Shown in pieces: positions 13,253-19,109 of a DNA stretch of 22,185 nucleotides (position 1 is the stretch's first letter; every line of letters begins with the position of its first letter). The stretch is from positions 64,001 to 86,185 of the IMG/VR virus record IMGVR_UViG_3300028831_000378. One strand, 5' to 3'. The notes below the pieces were generated by a model that was not told where the DNA came from, did not search any database, and saw only the letters and a list, made by a program, of their open reading frames with translations. This DNA comes from a virus. The position numbers were made by a program, and so were the translations under genes.

Positions 13253-14311
13253 ATGGCTGATGCAGCGAAGCGATCGAGCGCGAACACGCAGCTCTACATC
13301 GGAACTCTGAAGGCGTCGATCGGTCTGTTCAGCACGCGTGCTGACCCGGCGAAGACGGCGAAGTTCGACACGGCCGGCCCGAACGGCGGGCACCTGAAGT
13401 ACGAGCAGCGCGGCGTCGCGGTGCCGGTCGGCGAGGAGCCCGAGCAGGCGGGGCCGTCCGATCCGCTTGCGGGCACGCACGAGCTGGAGCGCGCCGCGCT
13501 CGCCGCTGCACACAAGGACGAAGACGACGCGTTCGAGCGCGAGTTCGGTGCGTTCGCGGGCGGGAGCTTCGCGGAGTTCGCGTCGGCGCCGCCGGCGGCG
13601 CCCGTCGAGCCCGGCGGCGTGCTGGTGGACGGCGAGTTCCGGCAGGTGCTCGTCGAGGAGGGCTCCGGCGAGATCGTCGAGGCCGGCGCGGTGCGGCGTG
13701 GCGTGCGTCGCGATGACGGCGCGTTCGTCGACTGCACCGATCAGCTCGACGCGATCGAGACGCGCACGAAGCTCGATCGGATGGAGATCGTGAAGTGCAT
13801 CGACGGGACGCGGATCCGGCGTGACCGCGTGATCGGCTCGTACTTCGTTGGCGCGCAGGACGGCGACGCGAAGGCGAAGCTGCGGCTGCTGTACGACGCG
13901 CTGCGCGAGCGCCGCGAAGTCGCGGTCGTGAAGTACACGACGCGTTCGCGCCAGCAGCTCGGCGTGATCGTTCCGAACGGGACGAACGGGACGCTCGTGC
14001 TGCTGACGCTGGTGTTCGCGGAGGACGTCCGCGAGGCGCCGTCGAAGGCGACGTCGATCCAGAAGGTGCAGATGCCGAAGGAGCAGGTGCTCGTGATGTG
14101 CAAGCTGCTCGCGGCCCTGCACGGGCACGTGGACGATCTCGACGCGCTGCGCGACGACGCGGTGGCGCTGCGCGAGGAGCTGATGGTGCGCGCGCTCGCC
14201 GGCGAGATGGATGCGAGCGTCGTCGAGCCGCTGCCGGCGCCGGAGGAGACGCCGGATCTCGCGGAGGCGCTGCACGCGTCGCTGGAGGCCGTGCGCGCCG
14301 GGAAGGTCTGA
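13253..14311 (+). CDS. ku: Phage-encoded Ku homologue (DNA double-strand-end binding)
   Basis: 352 residues against about 270-300 for bacterial Ku. The N-terminus (LYIGTLKASIGLFSTRADPAKTAKFDTAGPNGGHLKYEQRG, 14-54) follows the Ku pattern W-G-I--GLV--PV-LYSA-----RF------GG-I-Y. After an acidic, low-complexity stretch (about 55-145), Ku homology resumes: VRRGVRRDDGAFVDCTDQLDAIETRTKLDRMEIVKCID, then IGSYFVGAQ, KLRLLYDALRERREVAVVKYTTRSRQQLGVIVPNGTNGTLVLLTLVFAEDVRE, matching the YY-------AY-LL--AL and R-RE-L--I-P----L-L-TL---EDVR signatures. The inserted region replaces the usual V-C--CG segment. The C-terminus (about 263-352) is acidic and unlike the LigD-binding tail. It would bind DNA ends as a ring-shaped homodimer. 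No ligase D is in the window. Confidence 0.9.
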   Translation: MADAAKRSSANTQLYIGTLKASIGLFSTRADPAKTAKFDTAGPNGGHLKYEQRGVAVPVGEEPEQAGPSDPLAGTHELERAALAAAHKDEDDAFEREFGAFAGGSFAEFASAPPAAPVEPGGVLVDGEFRQVLVEEGSGEIVEAGAVRRGVRRDDGAFVDCTDQLDAIETRTKLDRMEIVKCIDGTRIRRDRVIGSYFVGAQDGDAKAKLRLLYDALRERREVAVVKYTTRSRQQLGVIVPNGTNGTLVLLTLVFAEDVREAPSKATSIQKVQMPKEQVLVMCKLLAALHGHVDDLDALRDDAVALREELMVRALAGEMDASVVEPLPAPEETPDLAEALHASLEAVRAGKV

Positions 14312-14326
14312 CAGGGCTGGTGGCGG

Positions 14327-14353
14327 GCGGGCACCGGGCCTTCCGGTGCCCGC
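14327..14353 (+). terminator. Intercistronic hairpin after ku
   Basis: GCGGGCACCGG (14327-14337), loop GCCTT, CCGGTGCCCGC (14343-14353): a perfect 11-bp GC-rich stem just after the ku stop. It has no U-tract, so it may be a terminator of the actinobacterial type or an RNA-protecting 3' end. No promoter/operator motif follows before the next gene at 14387, so some read-through is probably needed. Confidence 0.65.
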
Positions 14354-14386
14354 AGGCAGGTTCAATCGAGCGGAGAGTGAGTGCAG

Positions 14387-14767
14387 ATGGCGGACGAGGG
14401 CAACGGCGCTGGCGCGCCGGCGCAGGACGAGGAGTCGGGCAACGTCACGGTGCGAACGGTGATGAAGCGCGAGCGGGTGCTCGTGCTGCCGGAGGATCAG
14501 GACATGAGCGCGGAGCTGCTGGGGGAGATCGCGAAGGTGCTCGGCGTGAAGCCGAAGGCGCTGCGGCTACTGCCGGAGAGTTGGCACGTCGTCGGCGAGT
14601 TCGAGGGCGCGTCGAAGCGCGAGGCGATCACGGCGCACACGGGGCCGGTCGGCGCGATGGATACGAAGATCGGCGTGTGGAAGGCGCCGCCGGCGCGCGG
14701 GTGGGCTGGTGGCCTGAAGACGAAGGCGCCGCCGCGGCCGCGCGTCGAAGCGGAGGCGATCGACTAG
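14387..14767 (+). CDS. Unknown acidic/basic small protein
   Basis: 126 residues from ATG 14387, with GGAGAGTGAG upstream as ribosome-binding site. GTG 14381, two codons earlier, is also in frame but would be too close to it. The sequence is GNVTVRTVMKRERVLVLPEDQDMSAELLGEIAKVLGVKPKALRLLPESWHVVGEFEGASKREAITAHTGPVGAMDTKIGVWKAPPARGWAGG followed by a basic, Pro-rich C-terminus. The pattern ILG-KPKALRLLP---W-VVGEF-G-SKREAI--HTG--GA--TK-G-WKAP looks like a real folded domain with well-spaced turns, possibly the conserved core of a phage-specific family. I do not recognise it. Confidence 0.6.
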   Translation: MADEGNGAGAPAQDEESGNVTVRTVMKRERVLVLPEDQDMSAELLGEIAKVLGVKPKALRLLPESWHVVGEFEGASKREAITAHTGPVGAMDTKIGVWKAPPARGWAGGLKTKAPPRPRVEAEAID

Positions 14768-14943
14768 TGCTCGTCGCGCTGCTCGTGCTCGTGGTGGTGC
14801 TGTCGGCCGTCTCCGGGGCGTGGTTGGAGGCGGCCGGGCTCGCGGTGTTCACGGCGGTCGTCGCGTGGGCGATCGGTCGTGGCGCCGGCGAGCGGCCGCG
14901 GGGCGTGCGGATCTGGTGGCCCGGTGGCGGCTGGCGCCGGTGA
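14767..14943 (+). CDS. Small two-TM membrane protein
   Basis: 58 residues from a GTG overlapping the preceding TAG by one base (TAGTG). Two hydrophobic segments are evident: VLVALLVLVVVLSAVSGAWL and AAGLAVFTAVVAWAIGRG, followed by a basic Trp/Gly-rich tail (ERPRGVRIWWPGGGWRR). The hairpin topology with both ends on one side is a natural reading. The open frame continues upstream only as a shadow. No family is recognised. A membrane-associated superinfection-exclusion or lysis-timing role is possible by analogy with other small phage membrane proteins, not by sequence. Confidence 0.55.
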   Translation: MLVALLVLVVVLSAVSGAWLEAAGLAVFTAVVAWAIGRGAGERPRGVRIWWPGGGWRR

Positions 14944-15346
14944 GGCGGTCGCGAGCGGTGCTGCGCGCGCCGTCGCGGAGCGTGCCGAGCGTGACGCGCT
15001 GATCCGGCTGCTAGTCGACGTCGTGCGCGCGCTCGACGCCGCGCACGGCGAGCTGATCGCGCTGTCGGAGCTGGAGGACGTTCCGCTGCCGGACGACATC
15101 CGGAAGGAGCTGGAGCAGCGCGACGCGCTCGTGGAGACGATGAAGCGCCTGCCGCCGGCGTTGCAGCCGCGAGCGCGCGAGGTCTTCGTGGAGGAGTTCG
15201 CGAAGGCGGTGCGGCTCGACGATGGTCCGGCGCCGCATGTCGACGAGGACGTGATGCGCGAGATCGACGCGGCGTTCGAGCTGATGCGCGTCGCGCGGCT
15301 GACCGATTCAGCGCTCGATCTTGCCTTGCGGCACGAGGGCGCGTAA
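14924..15346 (+). CDS. Helical acidic unknown protein
   Basis: About 140 residues if GTG 14924 is the start, which overlaps the membrane-protein gene by 20 bases. An upstream in-frame ATG at 14879 is also possible. The main part is clearly coding and helical: AERAERDALIRLLVDVVRALDAAHGELIALSELEDVPLPDDIRKELEQRDALVETMKRLPPALQPRAREVFVEEFAKAVRLDDG and EDVMREIDAAFELMRVARLTDSALDLALRHEGA. Heptad-like spacing in the first half suggests a coiled coil. No family recognised. Its stop (TAA) shares a base with the next ATG. Confidence 0.55.
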   Translation: MAAGAGEAVASGAARAVAERAERDALIRLLVDVVRALDAAHGELIALSELEDVPLPDDIRKELEQRDALVETMKRLPPALQPRAREVFVEEFAKAVRLDDGPAPHVDEDVMREIDAAFELMRVARLTDSALDLALRHEGA

Positions 15347-15582
15347 TGCCGTGGCCGGGCTCGACGTGCGAGCTGCGCGCGGAGTGGTGGGACGGGCCGC
15401 TGCCGGAGCCCGACGATTTTCTGAGGACCGCGACGGGGAGTTGCTACCGCATCGAAGGGGTGCGCGAGTGCGGCCCGGACGCGAAGGAGCGCGCGGTGTT
15501 CTCGTGTGTGCGGCTGGAGAAGAACGCGGTCGGCGAGGATGATCCGGGCGTGTATCCCTGGAGCTGGAGTCCGCGGAGTTGA
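15346..15582 (+). CDS. Small Trp/Cys-containing unknown protein
   Basis: 78 residues, ATG overlapping the preceding TAA (TAATG). The sequence is MPWPGSTCELRAEWWDGPLPEPDDFLRTATGSCYRIEGVRECGPDAKERAVFSCVRLEKNAVGEDDPGVYPWSWSPRS. It has four scattered cysteines, aromatic ends and predicted short beta-strands (SCYRIEGVREC, RAVFSCVRLEK), which suggest a small beta-barrel or SH3-like fold. I associate similar short proteins (W--G----P-DF-RT--GS-Y-I--V) with phage genomes in general, but know no function. The stop lies within the TTG start region of the next gene. Confidence 0.55.
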   Translation: MPWPGSTCELRAEWWDGPLPEPDDFLRTATGSCYRIEGVRECGPDAKERAVFSCVRLEKNAVGEDDPGVYPWSWSPRS

Positions 15583-16229
15583 CGCCGGCGCCGAAGAGCG
15601 GCCGTGCGTCGCGGCCGGCGCGTGCTCGCGCGAAGAGCACCGGCGGCGGCGCGAAGAAGGCCGACGCGGCAGCCAAGCGCGCGAAGGACGCCGGCGCGAC
15701 GGGGCCGCGGCTGCCGGCGGCTCGGCAGGCGCTCCGCGATTCGATGATCATCGCTCGGGCGGCGCAGGGGATGCCCTACGCGGTGATCGCGGCGGAGGCG
15801 AAGGTGTCCGTGCGGCAGGTCGAGCGGATCGTGGCGGGCAACCGTGGCGTGCGGTCGCCGCTGGAGGACACGCCGATGGAACTGCTCGACGAGCTGGCGG
15901 TGGGCTACCGGCTGGCGATCGGCGATTTCGAGGCGATGGCGTTGGCGTGGTTCGACACGAATCAGTCCGCGTCGCTGGGCGCGAAGAAGGCGGCCGACGA
16001 GTCGCGCGCTCGTCTCGCGACGCTGCTGGAGGTCGTCGGCAAGCTGCCGGAGAACATGGAGCTGTTCCGGTCGGAGGCGCAGATGCAGCGGATCGCGGAG
16101 ACGATGGCGCAGACGATGCGAGCTGTCGCTGATGGTGAGATGGATGCCGGCGCGGCGGTCGACGTCTTCGAGGAGCTGATCGGCCGTAAGCCGGCGCGTG
16201 TGATCGGAATCACGGAGAGAGCAGGTTGA
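15579..16229 (+). CDS. Helix-turn-helix DNA-binding protein with basic N-terminal tail
   Basis: 216 residues from a TTG that overlaps the preceding TGA by four bases (TTGA). A later start such as ATG 15744 would cut off the basic tail. Residues 1-45 are Ala/Lys/Arg-rich (SGRASRPARARAKSTGGGAKKADAAAKRAKDAG), like histone-type DNA-binding tails. Residues about 55-88 (MIIARAAQGMPYAVIAAEAKVSVRQVERIVAGNRG) form a helix-turn-helix. The rest is helical (GYRLAIGDFEAMALAWFDTNQSASLGAKKAADESRARLATLLEVVGKLPENMELFR), with a short acidic end. It could be a transcription regulator or a small-terminase-like protein. A large terminase is not nearby, so I favour a regulator. It is one of two candidates for the factor reading the repeated operators. 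Confidence 0.65.
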   Translation: MTPAPKSGRASRPARARAKSTGGGAKKADAAAKRAKDAGATGPRLPAARQALRDSMIIARAAQGMPYAVIAAEAKVSVRQVERIVAGNRGVRSPLEDTPMELLDELAVGYRLAIGDFEAMALAWFDTNQSASLGAKKAADESRARLATLLEVVGKLPENMELFRSEAQMQRIAETMAQTMRAVADGEMDAGAAVDVFEELIGRKPARVIGITERAG

Positions 16230-16237
16230 ACGCGTCC

Positions 16238-16255
16238 GGTCATTCGGTCATAGTG
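16238..16255 (+). promoter_or_regulatory. Possible degenerate promoter/operator unit
   Basis: The stretch GGTCATTCGGTCATAGT (16239-16255) aligns with the GATAAC-N3-GTTATC-AT unit, but with many differences. CATAGT (16250-16255) could be the -10. No CCCGAG box or good -35 is present, and no ribosome-binding site precedes the next gene. It is listed because it sits in the same place relative to a gene start as the other units, but it may be chance. Confidence 0.3.
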
Positions 16256-16268
16256 GTTACACCGATGG

Positions 16269-16484
16269 GTGATCCACGTGACTGCTGCTCCGACTCCTCA
16301 GACGCCGATCGAGGCGCGTTGCCCGTACTGTGAGGGTCCGCTGCTTGTGCAGCGGGCCGCGCCGGGCGATCCGTTGCTCCGCGTCGTGTGTGAGGACTGT
16401 GGCGTGGAGGCGATGATCTCCGCCGCGGTGATGCAGCCGATCCGGCTGGGGCCGGATCCGCGTGTTCTCGCGGACGCGGCGTAG
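16269..16484 (+). CDS. Zinc-ribbon peptide
   Basis: 71 residues from GTG 16269 (GTG 16278 is an alternative). The pattern C18-x2-C21 (RCPYCEGPLLVQ) and C41-x2-C44 (VVCEDCGVEAMI), separated by 19 residues, is a classical four-cysteine zinc ribbon. The sequence between contains a beta-turn (RAAPGDPLL) as expected. Short zinc ribbons of this kind are used in nucleic-acid or protein contacts. The gene lies between the HTH protein and the winged-helix protein and is monocistronic-looking, with no coupling to either. No Shine-Dalgarno sequence is visible, so the transcript may be nearly leaderless. Confidence 0.65.
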   Translation: MIHVTAAPTPQTPIEARCPYCEGPLLVQRAAPGDPLLRVVCEDCGVEAMISAAVMQPIRLGPDPRVLADAA

Positions 16485-16504
16485 CGTCCGGCGGGCCAGC
16501 GTGT

Positions 16505-16525
16505 GATAATCGGGTTATGCCCGAG
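16505..16525 (+). promoter_or_regulatory. Promoter unit 4, predicted leaderless
   Basis: GATAAT (16505-16510) aligns with the TATCAT -10 box of the other units and is followed directly by CGGG, a five-base gap and CCCGAG (16520-16525). The ATG (16517-16519) falls between the TCGGG and CCCGAG halves, 7 bases after the -10, so the transcript should begin at the start codon. There is no ribosome-binding site. No good -35 is seen. Confidence 0.55.
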
Positions 16526-17671
16526 TTGCCTGCTGTACTACGCCGGACACTGCCCGCGTTCGATCAAGCGGTGCTGACCGCGGCCGCGGAGGGCGGCCCG
16601 GATCTCGTTCGTAAGACGGTCGACGGGATCCGATCGCTGGAGCACGCGGAGGAGACGATCGCGCGTGTGCGTCGAAGCGCCGCGGTCGTGATCGAGCGCA
16701 CGCGCGAGCGCAACGGGACGCCGCGGGACGTCGTGATCGCCGCGCTGGAGGCCGCGGGCGTTCCGGCCGAAGAGGCTGGGACGATCCTCGCGGATGGTGA
16801 GGGCGCCGGCGAGGAGCGGATTCCCGAAGGGGAGCCTCCCCCGCTGCCGCCGGCGCCCGAACCGTCCGGCGTGACGGTGCCATCTTCGAGGGAGGAGCCC
16901 GTGAGTCCTGCGCCGCGGAACCGTCTGGAGGAGTCCCGCAAGCGGCGTGACCGGATCGTCGAGCTGCTGGAGGAGCGGCCACGGTCGATCAAGGCGCTGG
17001 CCGTCGAGTTGGGCGTGGACATCACGACGGTTCGCAACGCGCTCGGGCCGCTCGGGAGCGAGGGCCGTGCGATGGCGACGACGGAGCGCGCGTTCGACTG
17101 GCCGGGCGCCGTGCCGGGGAAGGGCCGGCCGTCCGTGGTCTGGGGAACGAAGGACTTCGCGCCGCCGCCGGACGACGAGCCCGACGAGGCGTTGCTCGCG
17201 CGGGCTGCTGTCACGAGCGCGCGGCTCGCCGATCGGCTCGCCGGCGTTACCGGCGACGAGCTGGGGCGCGCGCCGATCGTGGTCGGGCCGCTGGAGGTCG
17301 CCGGCGTCGTCGAGCGCCTGGGCGACGTGCAGGATCGTGTACCCGACGAGCCCGAGCCGCCGGCGGAGGTGCAGGATCTTGTCGTCCCGGATGCTCCGGC
17401 GGCTGAGCCGGTGCAGGATCTTGTAGAGCCGGCCGCGGCTCGTCGGCTGCTGGCGCGTTGCGCGGAGTCGCGTCGCGCGCACGCCGCGCTGGCGCAGGAG
17501 GTCGCGCAGCTCGCGGCGGAGATGGTGGAGGCCGCGGAGGGCGAGTTGCCGGAGGGGCTGCTGTGCGCCCGGTACCTCGCGGCGCTGCTGCGCCGGATCG
17601 AGGCGGGTGACACCTCGTCGGAGCTGCTGGACAGGTTCGAGCGCGTCGCCGGATTGCACGACGGCCGATAA
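16517..17671 (+). CDS. Winged-helix DNA-binding protein with 14-residue tandem repeats
   Basis: 384 residues. The first 95 residues are helical (VRKTVDGIRSLEHAEETIARVRRSAAVVIERTRERNGTPRDVVIAALEAAGVPAEEAG). After a Pro-rich linker (about 100-130) comes a winged helix at about 140-212: RRDRIVELLEERPRSIKALAVELGVDITTVRNALGPLGSEGRAMA, closed by a wing GRPSVVWGTKDF. At residues 271-304 the unit VQDxV recurs three times at exact 14-residue spacing. The C-terminus is helical (ARRLLARCAESRRAHAALAQEVAQLAAEMVEAAEGELPEG). It could be the regulator of the repeated operators, or a replication initiator-like protein. Its TAA stop (17669-17671) lies inside promoter/operator unit 5. Confidence 0.7.
   Translation: MPELPAVLRRTLPAFDQAVLTAAAEGGPDLVRKTVDGIRSLEHAEETIARVRRSAAVVIERTRERNGTPRDVVIAALEAAGVPAEEAGTILADGEGAGEERIPEGEPPPLPPAPEPSGVTVPSSREEPVSPAPRNRLEESRKRRDRIVELLEERPRSIKALAVELGVDITTVRNALGPLGSEGRAMATTERAFDWPGAVPGKGRPSVVWGTKDFAPPPDDEPDEALLARAAVTSARLADRLAGVTGDELGRAPIVVGPLEVAGVVERLGDVQDRVPDEPEPPAEVQDLVVPDAPAAEPVQDLVEPAAARRLLARCAESRRAHAALAQEVAQLAAEMVEAAEGELPEGLLCARYLAALLRRIEAGDTSSELLDRFERVAGLHDGR
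17327..17424 (+). repeat. 42-bp tandem repeat inside the winged-helix gene
   Basis: GTGCAGGATC plus KTGT occurs at 17327-17340, 17369-17382 and 17411-17424, exactly 42 bases apart. The frame is kept, giving a 14-residue periodicity (VQDRVPDEPEPPAE, VQDLVVPDAPAAEP, VQDLVEPAAARRLL). The bases between the 14-base cores are more diverged but keep a Pro/Glu-rich character. This looks like recent duplication of a flexible acidic linker, or a retained set of binding peptides. Confidence 0.75.
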
Positions 17672-17710
17672 CTCTGTTATCATCGCTCGCGTACCCGAGT
17701 TGAAGGAGCA
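17654..17710 (+). promoter_or_regulatory. Promoter/operator unit 5
   Basis: TTGCAC (17654-17659), 18-bp spacer, TATCAT (17678-17683). The palindrome GATAACTCTGTTATC is at 17667-17681, identical to unit 1. CCCGAG is at 17694-17699 and AAGGAG at 17703-17708. The stretch GTACCCGAGTTGAAGGAGCA (17691-17710) is identical to 18756-18775 in unit 6. The palindrome contains the stop codon of the upstream gene. Confidence 0.85.
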
Positions 17711-17714
17711 GGCA

Positions 17715-17954
17715 ATGTTCGAGGCGCTGGTGACGGAGTACCGGGCGATGGGCTACAGCGAGGCCGACGCGCGCGAGGAGGCTGCACGCGAGGTTCGCCT
17801 GACGACGGGCGACATCTACTTCGGTCGCTCGCCGGAGGAGCTGGAGGAGATGCAGCGCTCGGAGGCCGAGATGTACGAGGCGGTGCGTCGCTCCGCCGGC
17901 GCGTGCGACGAGTTCCCCAATGGAGAGTTCGCAGTCGCGGGCTACAACTGCTGA
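17715..17954 (+). CDS. Small acidic unknown protein
   Basis: 79 residues from ATG 17715, the first start after promoter unit 5 and its AAGGAG site (6-base spacer). The open frame begins far upstream but that part is not coding. The sequence is MFEALVTEYRAMGYSEADAREEAAREVRLTTGDIYFGRSPEELEEMQRSEAEMYEAVRRSAGACDEFPNGEFAVAGYNC. It is acidic and helical, with a cysteine at the very end. No family recognised. It is the first gene of a two-gene operon with the TGT-like protein, coupled by TGATG, so it may be a partner or modulator of that enzyme. Confidence 0.65.
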   Translation: MFEALVTEYRAMGYSEADAREEAAREVRLTTGDIYFGRSPEELEEMQRSEAEMYEAVRRSAGACDEFPNGEFAVAGYNC

Positions 17955-18721
17955 TGCGCCCGTCGAGCGAGCGCGTGGTGGGCGAGCATCTGCTGCTGGT
18001 GACGACAGCGTTCCCGTCGATGCACGAGCATCCGGGAGCGAACGGGCAGGCGATCCACCCGAATCTCGGGCGCCTGATCCAGCCGCGGCACACGTCGTCG
18101 ATCGAGAAGACGGAGGCCGCGGGGATCCCGTGGGCCGCGGACAACGACTGCTTTCAGGGGCTCGATCCGATCGCGTTCGAGCGGATGCTCGATCGGATCC
18201 GGCCGGTCGCGGGCAGCACCTACGATCCGGAGACGGGTGTCGTGACCGATCGCCGCGCGACGCGGCTGTGCAAGTTCGTCACGGTGCCGGATGTCGTCGC
18301 TGACGCGTACGCGACGGCGCAGCAGTTCGAGCGGTGGGCGCCGGCCGTCGAGCGTCGCGGCCTGCCGGTCGGGCTCGTGCTTCAGAACGGCATCGACCGC
18401 GCGTCGATGCGGAGGTGGCTGGATCGCACGTGGCATCGGCTCGACGCGGTGTTCGTCGGCGGTGACGACGATTTCAAGCTCGGGCCGATCGCGGCGGACG
18501 TCGCGCGTGAGGCGAAGAGCCGCGGGCTGTGGGTGCATTGGGGCCGCGTGAACTCGCGGACGCGGATGCGCTACTGCGTGTCGACGGGCGCGTGCGATTC
18601 GATGGACGGGTCGATGTGGGCGCGGTTCCGGAAGACGCATCTGGACAAGGGGCTGGGGTGGCTGTCGGAGATCCCGGTGGAGCGCGCGGCCGCGGCGGCG
18701 CAGATGACGCTCGTCGCCTAG
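17954..18721 (+). CDS. TGT/DpdA-like base-exchange (transglycosylase superfamily) protein
   Basis: 255 residues from ATG 17954 (the upstream frame is a shadow). The motif series is WAADNDCFQGLDPIAFERML (60-79), CKFVTVPDVVADAYATAQQFERW (106-128), GLVLQNGID (140-148), DAVFVGGDDDFKLG (164-177), GLWVHWGRVNSRTRMRYC (191-208) and GACDSMDGSMWARF (212-225). I know this series from phage proteins usually labelled queuine tRNA-ribosyltransferase-like. The TIM-barrel TGT superfamily swaps guanine for a 7-deazaguanine in tRNA (TGT) or in DNA (DpdA). The VPD aspartate and the DSMDGS segment are the most likely active-site regions, but that is inference. It is shorter than tRNA TGT (about 370 residues). 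No queuosine-precursor genes are in the window, so substrate is uncertain. Confidence 0.75.
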   Translation: MRPSSERVVGEHLLLVTTAFPSMHEHPGANGQAIHPNLGRLIQPRHTSSIEKTEAAGIPWAADNDCFQGLDPIAFERMLDRIRPVAGSTYDPETGVVTDRRATRLCKFVTVPDVVADAYATAQQFERWAPAVERRGLPVGLVLQNGIDRASMRRWLDRTWHRLDAVFVGGDDDFKLGPIAADVAREAKSRGLWVHWGRVNSRTRMRYCVSTGACDSMDGSMWARFRKTHLDKGLGWLSEIPVERAAAAAQMTLVA

Positions 18722-18775
18722 TTGACGCACGGACGATAACTCTGTTATCGTGGCTGTACCCGAGTTGAAGGAGCA
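18722..18775 (+). promoter_or_regulatory. Promoter/operator unit 6
   Basis: TTGACG (18722-18727), 18-bp spacer, TATCGT (18746-18751): the best sigma70-like pair in the window. The palindrome GATAACTCTGTTATC is at 18735-18749. A purine at 18758 is 7 bases after the -10, and CCCGAG starts at 18759. AAGGAG (18768-18773) precedes the ATG at 18780 by 6 bases. The TCGGG left half-box is absent here. Confidence 0.87.
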
Positions 18776-18779
18776 CAAG

Positions 18780-19109
18780 ATGGCCGGTCGGACGAACCTT
18801 GGAGAGCAGCGCCCGCCTCGCGAGTGGATGCGGACGGAGCGCGTGATCGTGACGCAGCGTAACGCGGCGGAGCAGATCGAGCGCGAGATCGAGATCGAGC
18901 GCACGTGGCAGGGCGACGAGGTGCGGCAGACGACGGTGCGCGTGACGGGCTACGACACGCTGACGTCTGAGGCGCACGAGCCGCGCGCGATGGTGACGGA
19001 CATGGCGCGCGTGCTGATCGCGGAGGCCGAGCAGCGCGGGATGCTGACGCGGCCGGGAATCACGACGTCGCAGCGGGCGCGCGCTCGCGCGGAGAGGGGT
19101 GCGTGCTGA
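18780..19109 (+). CDS. Unknown protein, first gene of operon 6
   Basis: 109 residues. ATG 18780 is preferred over the upstream GTG in the same frame because it follows the AAGGAG site of promoter unit 6. The sequence is basic and beta-rich: REWMRTERVIVTQRNAAEQIEREIEIERTWQGDEVRQTTVRVTGYDTLTSEAHEPRAMVTDMARVLIAEAEQRGMLTRPGITTSQRARARAERGAC. The central part (VRVTGYDTLTSEAH) has regular strand spacing, and a long helix follows. The C-terminal tail is arginine-rich. No family recognised. It begins a run of seven coupled genes with no other promoter motif between them. Confidence 0.6.
   Translation: MAGRTNLGEQRPPREWMRTERVIVTQRNAAEQIEREIEIERTWQGDEVRQTTVRVTGYDTLTSEAHEPRAMVTDMARVLIAEAEQRGMLTRPGITTSQRARARAERGAC

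Noticed and set aside
14354-14375. GGTTCAATCGAGC resembling a tRNA T-loop
   Set aside because: No matching acceptor, D or anticodon arms are present around it.
15579-16229. Calling the HTH protein a small terminase subunit
   Set aside because: The basic tail and HTH would fit, but no large terminase follows and the head genes are 10 kb away, so I kept the neutral DNA-binding label.
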